Source: Actinomyces radicidentis (GTDB lineage Bacteria; Actinomycetota; Actinomycetes; Actinomycetales; Actinomycetaceae). From it: DNA of 64,000 bases. Each line of letters begins with the position of its first letter. The first letter of the stretch is position 1. Location: the NCBI RefSeq assembly GCF_001553565.1, contig NZ_CP014228.1, positions 2,232,001 through 2,296,000 of the forward strand, given 5' to 3'. Below are positions 1 to 9,364 of this stretch, in pieces. Both the position numbers and the translations under genes were made by a program. The notes under the pieces were generated by a model. It was not told the DNA's origin. It did not search any database and was given only the letters and a program-made list of their open reading frames with translations.

Positions 1-518
1 TCGCCCACGCCTCCGGCGTCGAGCCGATCGCCGGCGGAAAGCCCTTCCCCGGCATCTACGAGCGAGCCCTCGCCCGCTCCGGCGGCAGCCACCCGCTCGC
101 CGTCGGCGACCGCCTCAACACCGACCAGGTCGGCGCCCGAGCCGCCGGCATCCCGGGCCTCCACGTCCTCACCGGCGTGTCCACCGCCCGCGACGTCCTC
201 ACCGCCCCGGTCGAGGAGCGTCCCAGCTACCTCCACACCGACCTGCGCGGCCTCATCGAGGCCCACCCCGAGCCCGAGCGTGTCCTGTGTGACCAGGCCA
301 TCTGGTGGCGCGTCGGCCGCACCCGCGTCCGCGTCGACGCCGGGCTGCTCGACTGGCACGGCCACGGCGTCCTCGCGCAGGTCCCCACCGAGGAGCCCGT
401 CGAGGTCAGCCTCGACGCCTACCGCGGCTTCGCCTGCGCTGCGTGGGAGTACGCGGACGACCACGACGGCGACACCTCGCGCCTCACCATCCCGCCGCTG
501 CGCGTCGTCGCCGACTGA
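1..518 (+). CDS. HAD-superfamily phosphatase, C-terminal part (cut by window edge)
   Basis: The frame is open from the left edge, so the N-terminus is missing; about 171 residues are visible, read from base 3. The visible part has GGKP near residue 13 and VGDRLNTDQ near residue 36. These match the conserved Lys and the acidic motif IV loop of HAD phosphatases of the NagD/phosphoglycolate type, followed by a typical GLHVLTGVS strand. The nucleophile motif DxD lies outside the window, so the substrate cannot be guessed. In actinobacteria a gene of this kind commonly precedes tlyA. The stop lies 7 nt before the next small ORF, which suggests one transcript. Confidence 0.8.
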   Translation, partial: AHASGVEPIAGGKPFPGIYERALARSGGSHPLAVGDRLNTDQVGARAAGIPGLHVLTGVSTARDVLTAPVEERPSYLHTDLRGLIEAHPEPERVLCDQAIWWRVGRTRVRVDAGLLDWHGHGVLAQVPTEEPVEVSLDAYRGFACAAWEYADDHDGDTSRLTIPPLRVVAD

Positions 519-525
519 GCAGGCC

Positions 526-768
526 ATGAGCGAGCAGCAGGCACCCGCGCCCGCCCCGTCCCGGCCCGTTCCCGGGCCGGCGGCGGGCGGGGCACGGCCC
601 GTGCCCGCCCCGCCCCGCGCCCAGGCCGCCGCCGAGCGCGCCGCCCACCTGCCCGACCACACCGCCCGGCTCGACGGCCTCGACGAGCTCCCGATCGAGG
701 AACGCGCCGCCGTCCTTGTCGGCGTCCACGACGACCTCGCCTCGCTCCTGCGCGACGCCGAGGACTGA
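526..768 (+). CDS. small conserved hypothetical protein (80 aa)
   Basis: ATG lies 7 nt after the HAD stop. The first half is Pro/Ala-rich and low in complexity. The second half (about residues 45-80) is a compact acidic helical stretch, LPIEERAAVLVGVHDDL, ending in RDAED. A short acidic ORF of this sort between the HAD gene and tlyA is a recurring arrangement in actinobacteria. No function is known to me. Base composition matches its neighbours and the preserved C-terminal half argues that it is translated. A longer in-frame version beginning at 280 would overlap the HAD gene and is unlikely. Confidence 0.6.
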   Translation: MSEQQAPAPAPSRPVPGPAAGGARPVPAPPRAQAAAERAAHLPDHTARLDGLDELPIEERAAVLVGVHDDLASLLRDAED

Positions 769-872
769 CCGGGCGACCGTCCCACGGCCGCCCGGCGACC
801 GCTCGCCCCCCCCCCCCGGGCGGAGTCCGGCACCCCACACCACCGACCCAAAGGCACCCCGAAGCACCCGAC

Positions 873-1736
873 ATGGCACGCCTCATCCGCATCGACTCCG
901 AGCTCGTCCGCCGGGGGCTCGCGCGCTCGCGCACCCACGCGGCACAGCTCGTCACCGACGGCCACGTCACCCTCGACGGGGCCGTCGTCACCAAGCCGGC
1001 GCGCCAGGTCGACCCCGCCCAGGCCATCGAGGTCATCACACCGTCGGGCGACGACTACGTCTCCCGCGGCGCCCACAAGCTCGCCGGCGCCCTCGACGCC
1101 CTCACCGAGCGCGGTCTCGCGCCCCGCGTCGAGGGACGCCGCTGCCTCGACGCCGGCGCCTCCACCGGCGGCTTCACCGACGTCCTCCTGCGCCGCGGCG
1201 CCGATCACGTCGTCTCCGTCGACGTCGGCTACGGCCAGCTCGCCTGGTCCCTCCAGTCCGACGCGCGCGTCACCGTCCTCGACCGCACCAACGTGCGCAC
1301 CCTCGACCCCGCCGCCGTCGCCCCCGCGCCCGGCCTCGTCGTCGGGGACCTCTCCTTCATCTCGCTCACCCTCGTCCTGCCGGCCCTCGTCGCCGCGGCC
1401 GCCGACGACGCCGACCTCCTCCTCATGGTCAAGCCGCAGTTCGAGGTCGGCAAGGAGCGCCTCGGGCACGGGGGAGTCGTCCGGGACCCCGCGCTCCACG
1501 TCGAGACCGTGCTCGACGTGGCCGCGGCCGCTCACGGGCTCGGCCTCGGTGTCGACGCCGTCACGGCCTCGCCCCTGCCCGGGCCGGCCGGCAACGTCGA
1601 GTACTTCCTCAACATGCACGCGGGCCTCGCCGGGGCCGCCACCGACCTCGCCGGGGAGGACCTCGCCGCCGAGGCGCGCCGCGCCGTCGACGAGGGGCCG
1701 GCGGGAGCCGACGCCGGAAGGAGACGCCGCCGATGA
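873..1736 (+). CDS. tlyA: TlyA-family rRNA (cytidine-2'-O)-methyltransferase
   Basis: A protein of 287 aa, about the family length. An N-terminal S4 RNA-binding domain (residues about 3-65, with RGLARSRTHAAQLV and DGHVTLDG) is followed by an FtsJ-like Rossmann methyltransferase domain with the SAM loop LDAGASTGGFTD near residue 92 and the motif KPQFEVGK further on. TlyA methylates 16S and 23S rRNA cytidines at the subunit interface and its loss causes capreomycin resistance in mycobacteria; that role is taken from the family. The C-terminus has a basic tail. The stop overlaps the nadK start in ATGA, indicating translational coupling. Confidence 0.93.
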   Translation: MARLIRIDSELVRRGLARSRTHAAQLVTDGHVTLDGAVVTKPARQVDPAQAIEVITPSGDDYVSRGAHKLAGALDALTERGLAPRVEGRRCLDAGASTGGFTDVLLRRGADHVVSVDVGYGQLAWSLQSDARVTVLDRTNVRTLDPAAVAPAPGLVVGDLSFISLTLVLPALVAAAADDADLLLMVKPQFEVGKERLGHGGVVRDPALHVETVLDVAAAAHGLGLGVDAVTASPLPGPAGNVEYFLNMHAGLAGAATDLAGEDLAAEARRAVDEGPAGADAGRRRRR

Positions 1737-2734
1737 GCGAGACCCCCATCGCCCCGGAGAAGAACGATCCCGAGCCGACGGCGACGGGCGCCGCCGTTCG
1801 CGACGGGGCCCGCTGCGGCCGCCCCGTGCGGCGCGTCATGGTGCTCCAGCGCGACCTCAACGACAAGCCGGTTCCGCCCCACCGCAAGGCCGCCCCGACC
1901 GCGCAGACGGTCGCCCGGGCCGAGGCCGCCCTGCGCGCCCAGGGCGTCGAGGTCGTCGGTCAGGGCAGCGACGAGGACGTCGACTTCGTCCTCGTCATCG
2001 GCGGCGACGGCACGATCCTGCGCGCCTGCGAGATCGCGCGCGAGCGCGACGTCCCCCTCGTCGGCGTCAACACGGGCCACGTCGGCTTCCTCGCCGAGGC
2101 CGCCCCCGACGCCATCGAGGCCGTCGTCGCCGGCGTCATCGAGGGCCGCTACACCGTCGAGACCCGCATGACCATCGACGTCGAGGTCGAGACCCCCGAC
2201 GGCGCCGTCGAGCGCGGATGGGCCCTCAACGAGGCCGCCCTCGAGAAGCGCGACCGCGCCCGCATGCTCGAGATCGCCCTCGGCGTCGACGGCCAGGCCG
2301 TCTCCTCCTTCGGCTGCGACGGCCTCGTCATGTCCACCCCGACAGGCTCCACCGCCTACGCCTTCTCCGGCGGCGGCCCCGTCGTCTGGCCCGAGGTCGA
2401 GGCGCTCCTCGTCGTGCCCCTGGCCGCCCACGCCCTCTTCACCCGGCCCCTCGTCCTGGGACCGGACTCCTGCCTCGAGGTCGTCATCCAGCACACCGGC
2501 TTCGGCGGAGCCGAGATCTGGTGCGACGGCCGCCGCTCGCTGTCCGTCGCTGCCGGGGGCCGCATCCGCGTCACCCGCGCCGCACGCCCCGTGCGCCTCG
2601 CCCGCCTCAACGACGCCCCCTTCTCCACCCGCCTCGTACGCAAGTTCAACCTGCCCGTCGAGGGCTGGCGGGCAGGCGCCGAGCACGACGGCCGCGACGG
2701 CGGGACCACCGCCGAGGGGGAGGGGCTCGCGTGA
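1733..2734 (+). CDS. nadK: NAD kinase
   Basis: A cytosolic enzyme that phosphorylates NAD to NADP using ATP or polyphosphate; 333 aa. The family GGDGT motif is at residues 90-94, followed by GVNTGHVGFL. The second signature block contains STPTGSTAYAFSGGGP. About 30 extra residues precede the usual start, so the N-terminus is slightly long, but ATG 1733 is supported by the 4-bp ATGA overlap with tlyA and a GGAG-type Shine-Dalgarno just upstream. The order tlyA-nadK-recN is conserved in actinobacteria and the 3' end overlaps recN by 4 bp. Confidence 0.95.
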   Translation: MSETPIAPEKNDPEPTATGAAVRDGARCGRPVRRVMVLQRDLNDKPVPPHRKAAPTAQTVARAEAALRAQGVEVVGQGSDEDVDFVLVIGGDGTILRACEIARERDVPLVGVNTGHVGFLAEAAPDAIEAVVAGVIEGRYTVETRMTIDVEVETPDGAVERGWALNEAALEKRDRARMLEIALGVDGQAVSSFGCDGLVMSTPTGSTAYAFSGGGPVVWPEVEALLVVPLAAHALFTRPLVLGPDSCLEVVIQHTGFGGAEIWCDGRRSLSVAAGGRIRVTRAARPVRLARLNDAPFSTRLVRKFNLPVEGWRAGAEHDGRDGGTTAEGEGLA

Positions 2735-4548
2735 TCGACTCCCTCCACATCGAGGACCTCGGCGTCATCGAGGAGACCGACCTCGTCCTCAGCCCCGGCC
2801 TCAACGCCCTCACCGGCGAGACCGGTGCCGGCAAGACGATGGTCCTCACGTCGCTGGGCCTGCTCCTGGGCGAGCGCGCCGAGACGACCGCCGTGCGCAC
2901 CGGGGCCGACAGGGCCCTCGTCGAGGGCGCCTTCGCCCTCGACCCGGCCTCCCGCGCAGCCGACCGCGCCCGCGAGGCCGGTGCCGAGCTCGACGAGGAC
3001 CTCCTCCTCGCCTCCCGAACCGTCCCCGCCTCCGGCCGCTCCCGCGCCCACCTCGGCGGACGCTCCGTCCCCTCCTCCGTGCTCGCCGACGTCGGCAACC
3101 ACCTCGTCTCCGTCCACGGCCAGGCGGACCAGCTCCGCCTGCGCTCCGCCGCCGCCCAGCGCGCCGCCCTCGACTCCCTCGGCGGACCCGAGCACGCCGC
3201 CCTGTGCCGCGAGTACGCGCGCGCCTACCGCGCCCGCCGCGCCGCAGCCGAGGCCCTCGAGACCTGGCGCTCCGGCGCCGCCGAGCGCGCCGCCGAGGTC
3301 GCACGCCTGCGCACCTGGCTCGAGGCCGTCGAGGAGCTCGATCCCGAGCCCGGCGAGGACACGGCGCTGACTGCCGAGGCCGAGCGCCTCGACCACGCCG
3401 AGGACCTCCGCCGCGCCGCCACGACCGCGCGCACCGCGCTCACCGGCGACGAGGACGCCGTCGGCGACGACCCCGACGTCACCGGCCTCATCGCCGCCGC
3501 CGACCGCGCGCTCGCGCCCGTCACCGGCGTCGACCCCGCCCTCACCGAGCTCGCCGGACGCGTCCACCAGCTCGGCATCCTCGCCGCCGACGTCTCCGCC
3601 GAGCTCACCGAGTACCTCGCCGGCCTCGACGCCGACCCCGCCCGCCTCGCCTGGGTCCAGAACCGCCGCGGCGCCCTGTCCCGAGCCCTTCGAGAGCTCG
3701 GCGGCCCCGCGCAGGAGATCGACGACGTCGACGCCCTCCTCGCGCTCTCGCGCGCCTGGGCCGAGCGCCTGACCGAGATCGATGGCCCCCAGGACGGGCA
3801 GACGCGGCTCACCGAGGCGCTCGCCGCCTCCGACGCCGAGCTCGCCGGTCTCGCCCAGCGACTCACCGCGGCCCGCGAGGGCCTCGCCGCCCGCCTCGAG
3901 GAGGCCGTCACCGCCGAGCTCGAGGGCCTCCAGATGAAGGGCTCGCGCCTCGTCGTCGCCCTCGACGCCCTCGACGAGCCTGGCCCCACCGGCGCCGAGA
4001 CCGTCGCCCTCCAGCTCGTCTCCCACCCCGGAGCCCCCGCGCTGGCCCTGGGCAAGGGCGCCTCCGGCGGTGAGCTGTCCCGGATCATGCTCGCCCTCGA
4101 GGTCGTCCTCGCCGACGCGTCGCAGACCCTCGGGGACCAGGACCAGTCCGCGCAGGAGCCCGAGAACCTCTACCCTCGCACCTTCGTCTTCGACGAGATC
4201 GACGCCGGCGTCGGCGGCCGCGCCGCCCGCGAGATCGGCCGCCGCCTCGCCCGCCTCGCGCGCCGCAACCAGGTGGTGGTCGTCACCCACCTCGCGCAGG
4301 TCGCCGCCTGGGCCGACACCCAGCTCGTCGTCCGCAAGCGGATCGACCCGGCGCCGGACGCCTCGGCCGACGGCGCCGCGACCGGCGCCACCGCGCCGCG
4401 CACGCGCACCTCAGTCGTCCGCGTCGAGGGCGAGGAGCGGGTCACCGAGCTCGCCCGCATGCTCTCCGGGCACGACGACTCCGAGGCTGCCCTCCGCCAC
4501 GCCGCTGAGCTCCTCGACGAGGCGCGCGTGGCAGAATCCCAAGAGTGA
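2731..4548 (+). CDS. recN: DNA repair protein RecN (SMC-like ATPase)
   Basis: A protein of 605 aa. The N-terminal ATPase half has the Walker A loop GETGAGKT at residues 29-36. A long Ala/Glu/Leu/Arg-rich middle region is consistent with the antiparallel coiled coil. The C-terminal half has the ABC signature SGGELSRIMLA near residue 447 and the Walker B FVFDEIDAGVGG near residue 485, then VVVTHLAQVAA with the switch histidine. RecN acts in double-strand break repair by holding DNA ends. The start is GTG 2731, overlapping the nadK stop (GTGA); an upstream in-frame ATG at 1549 would run through nadK and is rejected. It overlaps steA by 4 bp. Confidence 0.95.
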   Translation: MIDSLHIEDLGVIEETDLVLSPGLNALTGETGAGKTMVLTSLGLLLGERAETTAVRTGADRALVEGAFALDPASRAADRAREAGAELDEDLLLASRTVPASGRSRAHLGGRSVPSSVLADVGNHLVSVHGQADQLRLRSAAAQRAALDSLGGPEHAALCREYARAYRARRAAAEALETWRSGAAERAAEVARLRTWLEAVEELDPEPGEDTALTAEAERLDHAEDLRRAATTARTALTGDEDAVGDDPDVTGLIAAADRALAPVTGVDPALTELAGRVHQLGILAADVSAELTEYLAGLDADPARLAWVQNRRGALSRALRELGGPAQEIDDVDALLALSRAWAERLTEIDGPQDGQTRLTEALAASDAELAGLAQRLTAAREGLAARLEEAVTAELEGLQMKGSRLVVALDALDEPGPTGAETVALQLVSHPGAPALALGKGASGGELSRIMLALEVVLADASQTLGDQDQSAQEPENLYPRTFVFDEIDAGVGGRAAREIGRRLARLARRNQVVVVTHLAQVAAWADTQLVVRKRIDPAPDASADGAATGATAPRTRTSVVRVEGEERVTELARMLSGHDDSEAALRHAAELLDEARVAESQE

Positions 4549-5771
4549 GGAACCCCTTCCGCAAGCAGTCGCAGTCCGACCCGGAGCGCCCCAGCGGCGT
4601 CGTCCGGGTCGACGCACGCACGAAGACGCTCACCAAGCGACTGCAGCCGGGCGACGTCGCCGTCATCGACCACGCGGACCTCGACCGCGTCGCCGCCGAG
4701 GCCCTCGTCGAGCGGAGGCCCGCCGCGGTCCTCAACGCCGCCCGCTCCGTCTCGGGGCGCTACCCGAACCTCGGCCCCGGCATCCTCCTCGACGCCGGCG
4801 TCCCCCTCGTCGACGACCTCGGCCCCGACGTCATGCGCCTCGCCGAGGGGTCCGTCGTCGCCGTCGACCTCACCGGTGAGGCCGGACCCGCTGGCGCCGT
4901 CTACGCCGAGGGCACCGCCGGCCCCGTCGCCGAGGGCACCGTCCAGACCCGTGAGACCGTCGAGGCCTCCATGGAGGACGCGAAGGAGGGCCTGTCCGTC
5001 CAGCTCGAGGCCTTCGCCGCGAACACCATGGAGTACATGCGCTCCGAGCGCGACCTCCTCCTCAACGGCGTCGGCGTCCCCGAGATCCGCACCAGGATGC
5101 AGGGGAAGCACGTCCTCGTCGTCGTGCGCGGCTACTCCTACAAGGAGGACCTCACCGCGCTCAAGCCCTACATCCGCGAGTACAAGCCCGTCATCATCGG
5201 CGTCGACGGCGGCGCCGACGCCGTCATGGAGGCCGGCTTCAAACCGGACATGATCGTCGGCGACATGGACTCCGTCTCGGACAAGGCCCTGCGCTCCGGC
5301 GCCGAGGTCGTCGTCCACGCCTACCGCGACGGCCGCGCCCCCGGGCTCAAACGCGTCGAGGACCTCGGCGTCGAGCACGTCGTCTTCGCCGCCACGGGCA
5401 CCAGCGAGGACATCGCCATGCTCATGGCCGACGAGTCCGGCGCCGAGCTCATCGTCGCCCTGGGCACCCACGCCACCCTCCTGGAGTTCCTCGACAAGGG
5501 CCGCGCCGGGATGTCCTCGACCTTCCTCACGCGCCTGCGCCTGGGCGGCCGCCTCATCGACGCCAAGGGCGTCTCGCGCCTCTACCGCACCCGGATCTCC
5601 GGCTGGCAGCTCTTCCTGCTCGCCGTCGCGGGCCTCATCGCGCTCTTCGTGGCGCTCGCCGCCACCCCCGGCGGTCAGACCCTCCTCGGACTCTCGGGCG
5701 CCATGTGGGATGACATCGTCACCTTCTTCCGCTCGCTCCTGCACCTGTCACCGAGCTCGCCGTCGGTGTAG
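4545..5771 (+). CDS. steA: SteA-like cytokinetic ring protein with thiamine-pyrophosphokinase fold
   Basis: A protein of 408 aa. The central part resembles a thiamine pyrophosphokinase-type domain: VDGGADAVMEAGFKPD and IVGDMDSVSDKAL near residues 224-245, with the DMDS acidic loop kept. One predicted transmembrane helix lies near residues 352-375 (WQLFLLAVAGLIALFVALAA), leaving a short tail outside. In Corynebacterium glutamicum SteA and SteB form a complex at the division site needed for RipA-dependent cell separation; the role here is inferred by homology and by the adjacent steB-like gene. GTG start 4545 overlaps recN by 4 bp. Confidence 0.85.
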   Translation: MRNPFRKQSQSDPERPSGVVRVDARTKTLTKRLQPGDVAVIDHADLDRVAAEALVERRPAAVLNAARSVSGRYPNLGPGILLDAGVPLVDDLGPDVMRLAEGSVVAVDLTGEAGPAGAVYAEGTAGPVAEGTVQTRETVEASMEDAKEGLSVQLEAFAANTMEYMRSERDLLLNGVGVPEIRTRMQGKHVLVVVRGYSYKEDLTALKPYIREYKPVIIGVDGGADAVMEAGFKPDMIVGDMDSVSDKALRSGAEVVVHAYRDGRAPGLKRVEDLGVEHVVFAATGTSEDIAMLMADESGAELIVALGTHATLLEFLDKGRAGMSSTFLTRLRLGGRLIDAKGVSRLYRTRISGWQLFLLAVAGLIALFVALAATPGGQTLLGLSGAMWDDIVTFFRSLLHLSPSSPSV

Positions 5772-5858
5772 CGCCCGGCGACCACACCGCCGACGCGCAC
5801 CCCCGGACCTCCACGGACCCCGACCGACCAGAAGACCGAAAAGGACCACGGACCACTC

Positions 5859-6797
5859 ATGATCGACTTCCGATACCACCTGGTCTCGCTCATCAGCGTC
5901 TTCCTCGCGCTCGCCGTCGGCGTGGTCCTCGGCGCCGGCCCCCTGCAGAACTCGCTCGGCACCGCCCTCAACGACCAGGTCACCTCCCTGCGCGCCGACC
6001 GCAACGCCCTCCAGTCCCAGCTCGAGCAGACCGAGGGCGCCGTCAACGACCGCGACTCCTACATCACCGTGCTCGCCTCCTCCGTCCTGCCCGGCACCCT
6101 CGACGGCAAGAAGGTCGCCATCGTCACCCTCCCCGACGCCGAGAACGACGACGTCGACGCCGCCACGACCGAGCTCCAGGCCGCCGGCGCCACCGTCGAC
6201 GGGCGCCTCCGCCTCACCGACGCCTGGACCGACGAGGGCCGCGCCACCTTCCGCTCCACCTACTCCGGGCAGTTCGCCGGCTATCTCGACAGCCCCTCCT
6301 CCGAGGGCGGCAACGCCGTCCTCGGCCAGGGCCTCGTCTCCGCCCTCACGACCGACGGCGAGAAGGCCACCGCCCTCATGGACCTCCTCACCGCGACCGA
6401 CCAGCCCCTCGCCACCGTCGACTCCAAGCCGAGCGGCAAGGTCGACATGGTCCTCGTCATCGGGCCGCGCGACGCCGCCACGGACTCCAGCGCCGACGCC
6501 GCTGCCAAGGCCACCGCCGCCGCGACCGCCGCCGACGAGAACGACGCCTGGAGCCAGGCGCTCTCCGGCGCCGCCTCCGAGGGAACCGTCGTCGTCGAGG
6601 GCGCCGCCCAGTCCTCCACCGGCCTCGTCGCGGCGCTGCGCTCCGGCGACGTCAAGGTCACCACCATCGACTCCGTCGGCCAGGTGACCGCGGCCGTCTC
6701 CGCGCCCCTCGCCCTGGCCTCGACCGCCTCCGGCACCGTCGCCTCCTACGGCTTCGACGACGGCGCCTCCGCCGTCCTCCCGCCCACCGGGAAGTGA
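5859..6797 (+). CDS. steB: SteB/MctB-family membrane-anchored protein
   Basis: A protein of 312 aa that begins with the family hallmark MIDFRYHLVSLISVFLALAV: a short cytoplasmic tip and one transmembrane helix (about residues 9-30). A coiled-coil-like stretch with ALQSQLEQTEG follows, then a long extracytoplasmic domain. The Pfam family is named after mycobacterial MctB (copper transport), but the gene next to steA in actinobacteria corresponds to the SteB division partner, and I prefer that reading. ATG has an AAAAGGA Shine-Dalgarno upstream. The 87-bp gap from steA shows no terminator. The stop overlaps the next gene by 4 bp. Confidence 0.85.
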   Translation: MIDFRYHLVSLISVFLALAVGVVLGAGPLQNSLGTALNDQVTSLRADRNALQSQLEQTEGAVNDRDSYITVLASSVLPGTLDGKKVAIVTLPDAENDDVDAATTELQAAGATVDGRLRLTDAWTDEGRATFRSTYSGQFAGYLDSPSSEGGNAVLGQGLVSALTTDGEKATALMDLLTATDQPLATVDSKPSGKVDMVLVIGPRDAATDSSADAAAKATAAATAADENDAWSQALSGAASEGTVVVEGAAQSSTGLVAALRSGDVKVTTIDSVGQVTAAVSAPLALASTASGTVASYGFDDGASAVLPPTGK

Positions 6798-7711
6798 GCC
6801 CCGTGCCCCGGCGCGCCCACCCGGTTCGGTCGGCCGCGGCCGCACTGGCGGCAGGCGGGACCACGGCCCTCGTCGGCCGCGCCCTGCTGCGTCCCGGCGG
6901 CCCGCTGCGCCCGGCACCGGACGGGCTCCTCGAGCGCGTCAACTTCCACGGCCGCACCGTGAGCCTGCGTGGCGGAGCCGCCCTCGCCGTCGGAGCGCTC
7001 ACCGGGGCGCTCGCCGCGGGCAGCGCCCCCGCCGCCGTCGCCACCGGCTGCGCAGGGGCCGCCGGCGCCGTCGACGACCTCGACGCGGGCGCGCACGACG
7101 GCGACGCCCCTGCCAAGGGGCTGCGCGGGCACCTCACCGCCCTCGCTCACGGGCGGGTCACCACCGGCGTGCTCAAGATCGGCGCCATCGGCGCCGGAGC
7201 GGTCGTCGCCGGCGGGACGCTCGCCGCCGAGCGCGCCGGACGGCGCACGACGCCCGGGGCGGCCCGCCCGCGGGCCGCCGCGGCGACGCTCGCCGACGCC
7301 GCCGTGAGCGCCGTCGCCATCGCCTCGTGGGCGAACGTCCACAACCTCCTCGACCTGCGCCCCGGACGCGCCCTCAAGGCCTCCGTGCTCCTCGCCGGCC
7401 CCCTCGCGCTCGCGCCCGGCGAGGACGCCGCCACTACGCGCCGCCTCGCAGTGGCCGCGCTCGGCGCCGCCGCGACCGCCGCCCCGGACGACCTCGCCGA
7501 GCGCACGATGCTGGGAGACACCGGCGCCAACGCGCTGGGCGCTCTGGTCGGTACCGCGATCGCCGCCCACCCCAGCCGCGCCCTCCGCGCCGTTGCCGCC
7601 GTCACCGGCACCGGGCTCGTCCTGGCGAGCGAGCGCGTCTCCTTCTCCCGCGTCATCGCCGCCACCCCGGCGCTGGCCGCCCTCGACGCCCTCGGCCGGC
7701 GGGAGGCCTGA
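6794..7711 (+). CDS. MraY-like (PNPT-fold) integral membrane protein of unknown substrate
   Basis: A protein of 305 aa, Ala/Val/Leu-rich with several hydrophobic segments. It keeps parts of the polyprenyl-phosphate aminosugar transferase signature: AVDDLD near residue 95, KGLRGHLTAL with TTGVLKIG soon after, NVHNLLDLRPGRALK near 180, and MLGDTGANALGALVG near 238. In MraY/WecA the middle motif is NxxxDGxDG, so the block that follows the Asn here is changed. I recall this variant as a conserved actinobacterial family without assigned function. GTG 6794 overlaps steB by 4 bp; GTG 6803 is an alternative. The following murJ-like gene starts right after the stop, which suggests a shared task on a lipid-linked substrate. 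Confidence 0.6.
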   Translation: MSPVPRRAHPVRSAAAALAAGGTTALVGRALLRPGGPLRPAPDGLLERVNFHGRTVSLRGGAALAVGALTGALAAGSAPAAVATGCAGAAGAVDDLDAGAHDGDAPAKGLRGHLTALAHGRVTTGVLKIGAIGAGAVVAGGTLAAERAGRRTTPGAARPRAAAATLADAAVSAVAIASWANVHNLLDLRPGRALKASVLLAGPLALAPGEDAATTRRLAVAALGAAATAAPDDLAERTMLGDTGANALGALVGTAIAAHPSRALRAVAAVTGTGLVLASERVSFSRVIAATPALAALDALGRREA

Positions 7712-9364
7712 GTGCCCCGGGCGCACCGCGGGGGAGCCGCCGCCGCGGTCGGCGGCGTCGCCGGCCTCACCCTCGTCTCCCGTGCCCTCGGCTTCCTGCG
7801 CTGGGTCGTCCAGGCGACCACCGTCGGCGCCGGGACCGTCGCCGGCGCCTACGCCACCGCCAACCAGGTCCCCAACGTCCTCTACGAGGTCGTCGTCGGC
7901 GGGGCGCTGTCCGCCACCGTCGTGCCGCTGCTCGCCTCGGCCGTCGCCTCGGGGCGCCGCGACGAGGTCGAGCGCACCGCCGGCGGGCTGCTCGGCCTCG
8001 TCCTGGCGGTCCTCGTGCCCGCGGGCGCCGTCCTCGCCCTGGCCGCCGGGCCGATCGCGGCCCTGTTCCCCACCTCGCAGGGCGTCGACCCGGCCCTGCA
8101 GCGCGAGCTCGTCACGAGCTTCCTGCGGATGTTCGCCCTCCAGGTGCCCCTCTACGGCGTCGGCGTCGTCCTCACCGGCGTCCTCCAGGCCCACCACCGC
8201 TTCACCTGGCCGGCCCTCACCCCCGTCCTGTCCTCGCTCGTCGTCATGGCGACCTACGGCGTCTACGGGGCGACGACGGGCGGAGCCGACGACGGCACCG
8301 CCTCGCGGGCCGCGCTGCTCGTCCTCGGATGGGGCACGACGGCGGGCGTCGCCGCCCTCTCGCTGCCGCTGCTCGTGCCCGCCCGACGGCTCGGGCTCTC
8401 CGTCCGCCCCACCCTCCGCCTCGATCGCGCCACGGCCGCCCGCGTGCTGCGCCTGGGCGGTGCCGGCGTCCTCACCCTCATCGCCCAGCAGGCCAGCGTC
8501 CTCGTCGTCCTCGCCCTGGCCCGCTCCGGCGGACGCACCGGCACCGTCGCCGTCTACCAGTACACGCAGGCGGTCTACGTCCTGCCCTACGCCGTCCTCG
8601 CGGTCCCCGTCGCCACCGTCCTCTACCCGTGGCTCGCCGCCGCCTTCGAGCGCCCGGGCCCGCTCGGCGAGCGGCCGAGCCCCCAGGCCGCGCGGCTGAC
8701 GGCCACCGCCACGGCCCTCGTCACCGCCGTCGCCACCGCGGGGGCGGGCATGCTCGTGGCCGCCTCCGCGGGCGCCGAGCGCTTCTTCGCGCTCCTCGCC
8801 GACGTCGACGGCATGGGCGCCGCGCTCGTCGCCATGGCGCCCGGGATCATCGGCTACGCCCTCATCTACCAGGGCACCCGCGTCCTCTTCGCCGCCGACT
8901 CCGCCCGCTCGGCCGCCGGGGCCGCCGCCGCCGGATGGCTCACCGTCGCGGCAGCCTCCGCCCTCGCCGTCCACCTCGCCGCCCCCGACGGCGGTGACGG
9001 CGCCGCCACGCTCACCGCGCTCGGCGTCGGGCAGAGCGCCGGCATGGTCGTCGCCGCCGTCGGTCTCCTCGTCGTCCTCGCCCGTCGCACGGGCTCGGCC
9101 TCACTGGGCCCCAGCCTGAGGGCCCTCGTCGTCGGCGCCCCCGTCGCCGCCGTCGCCGGGCTGGTCTCGCGCCGCCTCTCGGAGGTGCCCGCAGGAACGG
9201 TCGGCGGCGTGGGCGTGGCTGTCGTCGGCGCCCTCGCCACCGCGGCCCTCGTCCTGCTCGCCGTCCACCTCGCCGACCGCAGCCTCCTGTCCGCCCTGCG
9301 CCGCCGCGGCGCCGCACCCCGCGAGGCGCAGGCCGCTCACCCCGACCCTGAGGAGCTCCCGTGA
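7712..9364 (+). CDS. MurJ/MviN-like lipid flippase
   Basis: A protein of 550 aa with about 14 hydrophobic segments, as in the MOP-superfamily MurJ group. The first block [12 protein letters not shown] keeps the Arg residues of the E. coli SRVLGFVRD motif, but the following Asp is Trp. The second block is [20 protein letters not shown], the usual actinobacterial form. MurJ flips lipid II. Because this copy sits between a MraY-like protein and a GT4 glycosyltransferase rather than with known peptidoglycan genes, it may move another undecaprenyl- or decaprenyl-linked glycan. GTG start 7712 follows the upstream stop with no gap. It overlaps the glycosyltransferase by 4 bp. Confidence 0.85.
   Translation: MPRAHRGGAAAAVGGVAGLTLVSRALGFLRWVVQATTVGAGTVAGAYATANQVPNVLYEVVVGGALSATVVPLLASAVASGRRDEVERTAGGLLGLVLAVLVPAGAVLALAAGPIAALFPTSQGVDPALQRELVTSFLRMFALQVPLYGVGVVLTGVLQAHHRFTWPALTPVLSSLVVMATYGVYGATTGGADDGTASRAALLVLGWGTTAGVAALSLPLLVPARRLGLSVRPTLRLDRATAARVLRLGGAGVLTLIAQQASVLVVLALARSGGRTGTVAVYQYTQAVYVLPYAVLAVPVATVLYPWLAAAFERPGPLGERPSPQAARLTATATALVTAVATAGAGMLVAASAGAERFFALLADVDGMGAALVAMAPGIIGYALIYQGTRVLFAADSARSAAGAAAAGWLTVAAASALAVHLAAPDGGDGAATLTALGVGQSAGMVVAAVGLLVVLARRTGSASLGPSLRALVVGAPVAAVAGLVSRRLSEVPAGTVGGVGVAVVGALATAALVLLAVHLADRSLLSALRRRGAAPREAQAAHPDPEELP

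Noticed and set aside
716-1732. Long in-frame extension of the NAD kinase ORF upstream of 1733
   Set aside because: The extension is an Arg/Pro-rich shadow of tlyA in another frame; the ATGA overlap marks the true start.
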